A DNA stretch of 33,013 nt, taken from contig LBTS01000015.1 in the NCBI GenBank assembly GCA_000992165.1, forward strand, positions 1-33,013, read 5' to 3'. A program made the position numbers and the translations under genes. The stretch is from Candidatus Moranbacteria bacterium GW2011_GWC2_37_8. GTDB taxonomy: Bacteria > Patescibacteriota > Minisyncoccia > Moranbacterales > GWC2-37-73. Shown here piece after piece: positions 1 to 7,387 of the stretch (within the stretch, counting starts at the first letter, position 1; each line of letters opens with the position of its first letter). The notes under the pieces were generated by a model that worked only from the letters and a program-made list of their open reading frames with translations, was not told where the DNA came from and did no database searches.

Positions 1-8
1 TGCCAATT

Positions 9-2771
9 GTGGACTTTTCAAAATTAAGATATGATATGTATAGGCATTTAGGGATTTTTTTGATAGTTTATGATATAATTAATTTGCCTATGCCTTCTAA
101 GAATTCAGTCAACAATAAAGAAGTGCTAAAAGACTTGGAAAAGAAAATTTCCCCAGTTTTAGTTGTTAATAATTCCTCATTGAAACCATATGTGGAACTT
201 TTTGATTATGCTCCGGAGAATATCTATCAGCAACCGCTCGGCTCCCTTGTCGGATTCTTCGAAGTTAAAGAATACAGCGATGATTCAGCCTACGTTGTTA
301 ATTTTTTGACATCAGTTCTAAAAAAGGAATACTACATAAATCCAAAAAGACCTGTAACTGAAAGTTTAGATAGCGCCCTGCATAAAGTGAATATGGCGCT
401 AAGTGAGCTAGCAAAACACGGCAATATCGAATGGCTAGGAAAACTTAATGCGGCTATATGCGTTTTAGAAAAAAACAATACTCACTTTTCAGTAGCTGGT
501 AATGCTAAGATTTTCTTATACCGCAAACTTGGACTGACAGAAATCAGCGAAGATTTAGCATCAGATTCATCTGAACCTCATCCTCTTAAAACTTTTGTAA
601 ATGTTTCCAGCGGAAGACTTGAAAAAGATGACCGGCTGCTCATAACATCTGCAGATATTTTTCATATTTTCTCAACTATTGAATTAAAAAAGAACTTTCA
701 ACGCTTTGAGGGTGAAAAATTCGTGCAGTTTCTCAAAACTGCCCTTTCCAATCAAATGGAAATGATAGCTTCCGTGGTTATTGAAATGTGCGAGATTGAA
801 CCAATAATCACACCTAAGAATGTGGCAGATAAAAAGCCGCTTCGCACAGCGAATGTCTTCAGTGAAACAACTTTTGCTGAAATTCCAGCAAAAGACTTGC
901 CAGCACCAGAATCAATGACCATAATAAACACTCCCGAAAGTGATATAGAATATACGGACCAAAAAACTGGACATATATATGTTCAAGGGGAAGCCACTGA
1001 GCCAAGCGAGAATCCAAAAGCCTCCCTCTATTGGGATTCAGCCAAGGAAAAATTGGGCGAAGGTTGGTATCTGACAAAAAATGAAACGCGAAGACGTTTT
1101 TCACTATACAAAAAACAAATAGCCAAAAAAATAGAGCAACGACGTTTGGAGAAACAACGCCAAGCTGAATTGAAGGAGGAAGAAGAGACTCGAATTCGGG
1201 AAGAAATAGCTCTTCACGAAATTGAACTTGAAAAGCAGCTCGCTGAGCAACAAGAAACTGAAAGAATCCTGTCAGAGAAGCGGGAATTGGAAATACGCGA
1301 AGCTGAAATTATTGAGCAGCAAAAATTAGCTGAGCATCAGCAGGAACAAGAAAATCAAAGGAAGTTAGCTGAAAAACAAGAACTTGCGAAACAAAGACTG
1401 CTGGCGCGTCAGTCCAAAATAACAAAAACTACAGAAGCAGTAGCTGAACCAGCCCAGGAGGATACCCAAAGAGAATTAAGTTTCCAGGAAAAACTGCAAA
1501 GAGCAGTCAAAGAACAGCAGCGACAAGCAGTTATAGATTTACGAACACCTCAAAAGACAAATGCGAGCCAGTCTCAGGCTATTGAGGATAATGAAACAAC
1601 TTTATCTGTACCGATTCATCTTCAAACCGAAATTGAAGAATTAAAAAAACAAGAAAGAAATGAGGCTGTAAAAACCACTGCAAACAAAATAGTAACCGAG
1701 GTCAAACATTTTTTTGAGTCTGCCTTCGAATTCGCAAAAAAACAAACCGCCGCCTTCATTGAAAAAAGAAAAGTGAATTCAATGGACGAAAACCGCGCGC
1801 ACATCATTCCTCGCTTTTCAAAAATAAAAACGACATATTCCCGATTTTCATTGAAACAAAAACTATACGCTGTTGGAATTCTAGCGTTCATCTTTATTGT
1901 ACCTATTTTTATTGCGCGCTATTTAGACAAGCCAAAGCAAGCAACAATCAATGAGCTACAAGCCATTCCCACAGCACAAACTACCCCACTATCTGAAGAA
2001 AAAAATATGAAAGCCAGTACTGAAAAACAAACACTACTCCCTCGCACAGACTTAACTGTCGGCACAATCATTAGCAATGTAGGAGTAGCTACTTTTACTA
2101 AAAATAGCGTTTTAATTTCCGATGGCAATGCTCAATTCAAAGAACATCCCCTTCCAGAGAATCAAGGCTCAATTGTAAATGCCGCATTTATGAATGACCT
2201 CTCACTGATATTAATCATGACTGACCAAAATAAAGTGATTTCATTTAGTCCAATCTCTTTGAAATTCGCAGACAACAACATCAATCTTTCAGGGAAAGCA
2301 CAGGGTAGTTTCATTGGAACATATCTTACCTATCTATACGTTCTTGATTCTGATGCTAATCAAATTTATCGTTACCCTCGCGCCGATGGAGGATTTGGAG
2401 AAAAAACCAATTGGCTGAAAGCCGAAGCTTCACTTTCAGAAACTTCAAGCATGACCATTGACGACAGTATCTACCTGGTACAAAATAATAAGGTCATGAA
2501 ATTTTTCAAAGGTCAACCGCAAGCTCTTAAACTTGAAGATTCGCAAACTGCGATTAATTTTGATCAAATTTATACCACAATCGATTCTGATTCTCTTTAT
2601 GTATTAGATATTGAAAATGCTCGCCTCATTCAATTCGCCAAAGATGGCGGTTCAATCATTTCGCAACATTACAACGAAGATTTAAAAAATGGTTCATCAC
2701 TGACAGTAGATGAAAAAAATAAAGCAGCCTATATTACAACTTCAGAAGGATTGATATCAATTTCACTTTAA
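9..2771 (+). CDS. Membrane protein: N-terminal PP2C/PPM-like (degenerate) domain, long charged coiled coil, one TM helix, C-terminal extracytoplasmic beta-propeller-like domain
   Basis: 920-aa ORF. 'FSVAGNAKIFLYR' and 'DDRLLITSADIFHIFS' resemble the PP2C 'vGDSRaylyr' and 'DrlLLcSDGl' regions; Glu/Gln/Lys-rich coiled coil; TM 'LYAVGILAFIFIVPIFIARYL'; repeated Y(V/R)LD-type strands at the C-terminus. Exact start uncertain. Confidence 0.75.
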   Translation: MDFSKLRYDMYRHLGIFLIVYDIINLPMPSKNSVNNKEVLKDLEKKISPVLVVNNSSLKPYVELFDYAPENIYQQPLGSLVGFFEVKEYSDDSAYVVNFLTSVLKKEYYINPKRPVTESLDSALHKVNMALSELAKHGNIEWLGKLNAAICVLEKNNTHFSVAGNAKIFLYRKLGLTEISEDLASDSSEPHPLKTFVNVSSGRLEKDDRLLITSADIFHIFSTIELKKNFQRFEGEKFVQFLKTALSNQMEMIASVVIEMCEIEPIITPKNVADKKPLRTANVFSETTFAEIPAKDLPAPESMTIINTPESDIEYTDQKTGHIYVQGEATEPSENPKASLYWDSAKEKLGEGWYLTKNETRRRFSLYKKQIAKKIEQRRLEKQRQAELKEEEETRIREEIALHEIELEKQLAEQQETERILSEKRELEIREAEIIEQQKLAEHQQEQENQRKLAEKQELAKQRLLARQSKITKTTEAVAEPAQEDTQRELSFQEKLQRAVKEQQRQAVIDLRTPQKTNASQSQAIEDNETTLSVPIHLQTEIEELKKQERNEAVKTTANKIVTEVKHFFESAFEFAKKQTAAFIEKRKVNSMDENRAHIIPRFSKIKTTYSRFSLKQKLYAVGILAFIFIVPIFIARYLDKPKQATINELQAIPTAQTTPLSEEKNMKASTEKQTLLPRTDLTVGTIISNVGVATFTKNSVLISDGNAQFKEHPLPENQGSIVNAAFMNDLSLILIMTDQNKVISFSPISLKFADNNINLSGKAQGSFIGTYLTYLYVLDSDANQIYRYPRADGGFGEKTNWLKAEASLSETSSMTIDDSIYLVQNNKVMKFFKGQPQALKLEDSQTAINFDQIYTTIDSDSLYVLDIENARLIQFAKDGGSIISQHYNEDLKNGSSLTVDEKNKAAYITTSEGLISISL

Positions 2772-2788
2772 AACTACTTCGTCTGCAA

Positions 2789-2812
2789 AAAAGCCACCTA
2801 GCAGTGGCTTTT
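2789..2812 (+). terminator. Intrinsic terminator (possibly bidirectional) after the 920-aa ORF
   Basis: AAAAGCCAC-ctagca-GTGGCTTTT perfect 9-bp hairpin 17 nt past the stop codon. Confidence 0.8.
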
Positions 2813-2816
2813 AAAT

Positions 2817-3052
2817 TACACGCAATACATGGTTCTAAAATCACACAGGCATGCGGCTTTGAAAACGTTTTTGCTATCCTGTTTTCCCTGCCTACCGGCA
2901 GGCAGGATTTTCGGCCAATTGATACGAGAGTATCTCTGAGCTTTTGGATAGTGAGTATTTATCCAAAAGCGTGCTCGAAAAAGGAAGCGGGATAGCAAAA
3001 AAACAATATGCACGTCACTAACCTCAATTAACTGAAGCCATGTATTGTGTAT
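2817..3052 (+). repeat. MITE-like structured intergenic element, copy 1
   Basis: TACACGCAATACATGG (2817-2832) versus CCATGTATTGTGTAT (3038-3052) imperfect terminal inverted repeats; inner arms TTTTTGCTATCC.../...GGGATAGCAAAAA; core shared with 16636-16713. Confidence 0.6.
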
Positions 3053-3076
3053 GATTCCTTTTTGCTTTGTTATTAA

Positions 3077-3104
3077 TTGACATTTCTTTCCAAATTGATA
3101 TATT
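3077..3104 (+). promoter_or_regulatory. Sigma70-type promoter for the ncRNA candidate
   Basis: TTGACA (3077-3082), 16-bp spacer, TATATT (3099-3104); predicted start near 3111. Confidence 0.7.
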
Positions 3105-3110
3105 TAAGTC

Positions 3111-3466
3111 GCCACAGAGAGGCAACTTAAGCAATACTGGACCTTAGCGGATTAGATACCCGCGTCAGCGCCCATTAAGTTTTGGAGTAGGAATTTATCC
3201 GTGGATACCAAGACTAGGGACAGCCAAGCTTGCTGCAGATTCTGAAATGCAAAGCGTTTTATATCTCACTGGACTGGGTCTAGGGGATAGGAATTCTGTT
3301 TTTTGAAGAATCTTGACCCTGCACAATTGCGCTACGGAAACGAGCCACATTGCAAGGTGCGCCAACTAAACGAAATTGACTGATGGATTTTCCACGTACG
3401 TGGAGCCAGATGAGGTCAATTTCAGGCTGATTTTTCTTAAAGGGCTACCTCTCTGTGGCCTTTTTA
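3111..3466 (+). ncRNA. Orphan structured RNA of about 350 nt, class not recognised
   Basis: Promoter just upstream; 5' GCCACAGAGAGG (3111-3122) pairs perfectly with CCTCTCTGTGGC (3448-3459) followed by CTTTTTATTTT; internal helices ACTTAA/TTAAGT, GCGG-attagatac-CCGC, GAAATTGAC/GTCAATTTC; no plausible protein. Confidence 0.65.
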
Positions 3467-3560
3467 TTTTGCATACAAAAAATCCACACGCCCAGGACAT
3501 GTGGATTCTCTACTATCTTTAATTATACAACTAAATTAATAAAAAGTCAATACTAACGTC

Positions 3561-3586
3561 AAAAACAGCTCATTAGAGCTGTTTTT
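3561..3586. terminator. Bidirectional intrinsic terminator between convergent units
   Basis: AAAAACAGCTC-ATTA-GAGCTGTTTTT perfect hairpin, T/A tracts on both strands. Confidence 0.85.
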
Positions 3587-3619
3587 GAGTACAAGAATTT
3601 TCAACCTAATTCCTAATTC

Positions 3620-6109
3620 CTAAAAGGCTGTTTCCTTCGTTGCATTTCTCGCAAATCTAGCCCTCTCCATGATTTCCCTATTCACGATATTGGCATCGCG
3701 ACCATACTTCAAACGGGAAAGTTCTTTAAGATAATTAGCAGCTTCCTGATTTCCCCTGGTTGGAGGATTAAAGTTAACATTAAACGGCTTTGATAATTCC
3801 CCATTGACCAGCACACGAGCAAAACCTCTGTAATTATCTACATTCACCAAGTCGCTAGCAGTGAAAACCGGAGCGAATTGTTTTTCTAAAAATTCGCTGT
3901 CCTCAGGTCCAACACGAAGCGCTACCATTGAGCCCACATTACCAAACACGGCTTTAGAGATGTCCTCTTTAAGCTGCCCGATAAATTGATGGGCAATTGT
4001 TAGGCATAGCCTATATTTCCTAGCTTCAGAAAGAATTTGCGAAATAGAATTCGTAGTAACATTTTGGAATTCATCCAGATACAGATAGAAATCACGCCTT
4101 TCATCTTCAGGCATATCGCTGCGCGAGAGTGCATTCATCAATATCTTTCCCACAATCACCATACCCAGAAGGTGCGCGTTAATTTCTCCGATTTTTCCTT
4201 TTGAAAGTTTCACTAATAAAATTTTTCCTCCGTCCATCACTTCACGAAAATTGATAGTGCTTTTTTGCTGGGCAATGATCGGACGCATCATATCATTAGA
4301 AACGAAGGTTGTAAGCTTCGAAGTGATATATGGAACCATATTTGCAAGTGCTGCTTCCCCACCAGCTTTTTCCGCCTCCTTAATCCAAAAGTCGAGAACG
4401 ACTGGATTCTTGCACTTAGTAAGTTTCATCTTGCGGAAATCCTCATCAGCCAAAACCTTGGAAATTTCCATCAAAGTAGAACCTGACTCCGGATCTTCCA
4501 TGATCAATAACATTGCGTTTCTCACATATTGTTCAAACATAGGTCCACCCGTCGCTTTCAAATCATAGAGTTGATCAAAGATTCCAATCATTTCATTGAT
4601 GACGAAAGTTTTTTGCTCAGGGTGAGCCGGATCATATTCGAGCATATTAAGACCAAACGGTCTTTCCATATCAGAAGGATCAAAAACTATCACATCTTCC
4701 GCGCGAGATTTTGGAACCGCGGTTAATATATCCTCGATAGCATCTCCATGTGGATCAATAAAACAAAATCCCTTTCCCTCTCTAGCATCCTGCTTGGCCA
4801 TCTCCTGCAAAAAGTTAGATTTACCTGTTCCAGTTTGACCGATAGCATACAGATGTCTTCTGCGATCAGCATCAGATAGTTTGATTTCAGTTTTTACGCC
4901 GCGGTAATCATTATAACCCAAAACAATTCCTTCTTTGGGAATATTCAAGGGAGGAGGCGCGGCTCCAGCTTTCAACCATTTTATTTTCGGAGTTTCAGTT
5001 GTTGAAATAGGAAAATGGAAAACGCTGGCAATTTCTTCTGTTGATAAAATAACAGCATGGTCTTCATCGAAATTTCTGAAAATGTAATCAAAAGAAATTT
5101 TCTTTTCCTTTACTCGTTTTTGAACTATGAAATGGTTCACGTCATGATTTTCAAACTGAGCAAAAGCATTTTCCATGTGCCCCAGAATTTCATCAGCCTT
5201 TTGCTGACTTGTCGCCGAAGCAACTAATCGAATATTAACTTTAAAACCAGCCTTTCCGGATTTAGCTTCAATCTTTTTGATCAACTCCTGCTCCTCGGGA
5301 GTCAGTTGCACTGATTCTCGTTGCAGAACCTCACTATTAGGTTTATTTTGCAATACTTGCTGATAAATTCCTTTGCCGATGTCCTTAGCAAGTGATGTGG
5401 AATGAGCATCCTTAAGTTGTTTGCCTTGCTGCATTCGATGGGCAACGCCTTGTCCTTGCTTCCTCCATTCCTTACCCGCAGGCCTAAGAATAAGCTGAAT
5501 AGCAGCGCCTTCTCCTTCGGTTTGCAATTTGCTCAAGGCATTGGAAATTTCAGCCAATGGATCAGTTTCCATGTGTTCATAAGTCAAAATTGGCAAAGCG
5601 TGAGAATGCTTAAGTTTGAGCAATGCTGCAGCAGTAAAACTTCCTGGAGAAAAAATAGTGTAGTCAGAAATTTTTTCCACTGAAGCATGTGGAAAATATG
5701 CATGCACTTGCTTCTCAATACTATCTCGAAATTTTTTGGGTACAGCTAAATAAAATTGGATTTCTTCGTTGCCAGCCGGGTTAGCAATTTCCATGGCAAT
5801 ATACGGTTCACTATATAAAAAATGTCCGATAATTGATTTTTTTTCTTTTATATTAGAAAGTGTTGTCAGAAGTTGTTCCATAGATCCGATCTCTTCTTTC
5901 CAAGCGTCGGCATTGTCATTTTGTCCATTCTTTTCTTTGAATATCTTCGTGACACGCACGACTTCCAAATCCATGTTCATTGAGCGGTTGATTTGTGCGC
6001 GATAATTCAAGAAACTACGCAGCACCAAAAAGGCACCAGTCACAAAAACTATTGCCGAAAAACTCCAAGCAAGCGGAATGAGAAATATATTTAGGTCGAT
6101 AGTATCCAT
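3620..6109 (-). CDS. Type IV secretion VirD4/TraG-like or HerA/VirB4-superfamily ATPase with N-terminal TM segment
   Basis: Walker A 'AIGQTGTGKSNFLQEMA', 'GFCFIDPHGD', Walker B-like 'FYLYLDEFQNVTTNSISQILSEARKYRLCLTIAHQFIGQL'; N-terminal hydrophobic segment. Confidence 0.9.
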   Translation of the reverse strand: MDTIDLNIFLIPLAWSFSAIVFVTGAFLVLRSFLNYRAQINRSMNMDLEVVRVTKIFKEKNGQNDNADAWKEEIGSMEQLLTTLSNIKEKKSIIGHFLYSEPYIAMEIANPAGNEEIQFYLAVPKKFRDSIEKQVHAYFPHASVEKISDYTIFSPGSFTAAALLKLKHSHALPILTYEHMETDPLAEISNALSKLQTEGEGAAIQLILRPAGKEWRKQGQGVAHRMQQGKQLKDAHSTSLAKDIGKGIYQQVLQNKPNSEVLQRESVQLTPEEQELIKKIEAKSGKAGFKVNIRLVASATSQQKADEILGHMENAFAQFENHDVNHFIVQKRVKEKKISFDYIFRNFDEDHAVILSTEEIASVFHFPISTTETPKIKWLKAGAAPPPLNIPKEGIVLGYNDYRGVKTEIKLSDADRRRHLYAIGQTGTGKSNFLQEMAKQDAREGKGFCFIDPHGDAIEDILTAVPKSRAEDVIVFDPSDMERPFGLNMLEYDPAHPEQKTFVINEMIGIFDQLYDLKATGGPMFEQYVRNAMLLIMEDPESGSTLMEISKVLADEDFRKMKLTKCKNPVVLDFWIKEAEKAGGEAALANMVPYITSKLTTFVSNDMMRPIIAQQKSTINFREVMDGGKILLVKLSKGKIGEINAHLLGMVIVGKILMNALSRSDMPEDERRDFYLYLDEFQNVTTNSISQILSEARKYRLCLTIAHQFIGQLKEDISKAVFGNVGSMVALRVGPEDSEFLEKQFAPVFTASDLVNVDNYRGFARVLVNGELSKPFNVNFNPPTRGNQEAANYLKELSRLKYGRDANIVNREIMERARFARNATKETAF

Positions 6110-6120
6110 TATTATTTGTT

Positions 6121-6313
6121 TTTATTATCAAGCGAAGTGAGCGAAATGGAAATTAATTTCCATTTCCGAACGAGCGTAGATATCAAAAGGTTTAATACCT
6201 CGAGGCTTGTCCACCTCGGCGAGCCTCGAACGAGACGGGCCTCGTGAGCCCAAAGGGTCCAGGGCCTGCCTACCGGTAGGCAGGCTTGCCCTGAGGTATT
6301 AATACCCTTTTAT
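6121..6313 (-). repeat. About 190-bp structured intergenic element, copy A, upstream of the ATPase start codon
   Basis: Homologous to the opposite-strand copy at 31387-31589: shared TTATCAAGCGAAGTGAGCGAAATG, CATTTCCGAACG, AGATATCAAAAGG, CCCAAAGGGTCCAGGGC, GGTATTAATACC. Confidence 0.85.
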
Positions 6314-6463
6314 TTTCTATTGTGAACTTTTTTATTTGTCTTTTGAATTTCTAATTACTAATTCCTAATTCCTAATTAATTTCAAATTTTTCAATTCCAA
6401 ATTTTGACATTTAGTCATTAGGATTTCATTAGTAATTAGATATTAGAAATTTGATATTTAGTC

Positions 6464-6892
6464 CTATATTTCTTTTATCATTCCATTCTTGACTAAAGCG
6501 TCATGCAAAGCTTCGCCAAGCATGCGGTCATGAAAAGTATCGAGGACAAAATTATCCTGCATATGTTGAGCCACTTTCACTGCATGCACAACGCCTTTAT
6601 TTTGTGCTAAATCAACCAGATGTTGAACTTGAGTTTCAGCGTCAATTTGCACAGCTCCAGTCTGTGCATCATTAGCAACAGAACTTTGATCAAAATCAGT
6701 TGTCTGACCTTGAACTTTAGACAAAATTTTTCCATAACTGTCATCTTTTTCAGCTGCACTTATTTCCTGAGGAATTTCTCGTTCAATATTTGCAAGTGGG
6801 GTATTTTCCGCAGGAGATTCTCCAACACCTCTCAATTTTCCTTCTAAGTTCATGTCAGCATCTTCAATTGGCTCTAGGTTTGATTTAATCAT
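6464..6892 (-). CDS. Hypothetical protein with disordered N-terminus and helical C-terminus, ATPase-cluster associated
   Basis: 142-aa ORF co-directional with the cluster; C-terminal 'LVDLAQNKGVVHAVKVAQHMQDNFVLDTFHDRMLGEALHDALVKNGMI'. Confidence 0.75.
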   Translation of the reverse strand: MIKSNLEPIEDADMNLEGKLRGVGESPAENTPLANIEREIPQEISAAEKDDSYGKILSKVQGQTTDFDQSSVANDAQTGAVQIDAETQVQHLVDLAQNKGVVHAVKVAQHMQDNFVLDTFHDRMLGEALHDALVKNGMIKEI

Positions 6893-6978
6893 TTTTCGTG
6901 AAACGTGAAGCGCGTAGCGTGGAACGTTTCAAATTCCTACGCTGCGCATTTTACGTTATGCGTTATGCGTTATGCATT

Positions 6979-7311
6979 TTATTTATTCGCTGTCATCATC
7001 TCTTCTTTAAATTCTACCACAATTCCTTGAACCATTTCATCGTAATTATGAATTTTTTCCTTGAAAAATGCTTCCATTTGTTCAGGAATAATATCACCCT
7101 CTGTCATTCTTTCATATTCCTCTCGCCCTTTTTCACCAAGCTTTTCCATCGTTTCCAAGAAAATTCTCTTAAGTAGAACTTCCGTCATCTTAATGATAAG
7201 TTCGTTTTGCTTATCCTGAGAAAGAGTGTCTATGCCTAAATCCTTAATAAGTTGAGCAAGGGCTTGAGATTGTAAATTAGATTGCAATTCATCTGTCATA
7301 CCTGGTAGCAT
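6979..7311 (-). CDS. Small helical hypothetical protein (possibly DUF5663-like, from memory)
   Basis: 110-aa ORF co-directional with the cluster; acidic helical composition. Confidence 0.7.
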   Translation of the reverse strand: MLPGMTDELQSNLQSQALAQLIKDLGIDTLSQDKQNELIIKMTEVLLKRIFLETMEKLGEKGREEYERMTEGDIIPEQMEAFFKEKIHNYDEMVQGIVVEFKEEMMTANK

Positions 7312-7387
7312 AAATTCAAAATGGCCTTTGGCCGATCAGAATTTCTACGTTAATTCTTAATATTTTTTTATTTTATTCATATACTAT

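Noticed and set aside
2908-2984. Hammerhead or other small self-cleaving ribozyme
   Set aside because: CTGAG...CTCGAAA is reminiscent of the hammerhead core but lacks CUGANGA and a proper GAAA/NUH arrangement.
2804-3013. 63-aa (+) and 65-aa (-) ORFs
   Set aside because: They overlap the MITE-like inverted-repeat element and include the translated palindrome; no coding signature.
3111-3466. RNase P RNA, tmRNA, SRP RNA, 6S RNA or group I/II intron identity for the long RNA
   Set aside because: Key signatures (GAGGAAAGTCC and ACAGAA for RNase P; tRNA-like CCA end and GGTTCGA for tmRNA; GGTCAGG..GGAAGG for SRP; intron domain V or P7 cores) are not visible. 'GGAGCCAGATGAGG' only superficially resembles domain V.
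3111-3466. A 16S rRNA pseudogene
   Set aside because: Only one exact 13-nt match plus weak gapped motifs; the rest lacks 16S similarity, and it has its own promoter and closed ends.
4251-6005. ORFs antisense to the 829-aa ATPase
   Set aside because: Opposite strand of a well-supported CDS; low-complexity Phe/Ser-rich translations typical of antisense frames.
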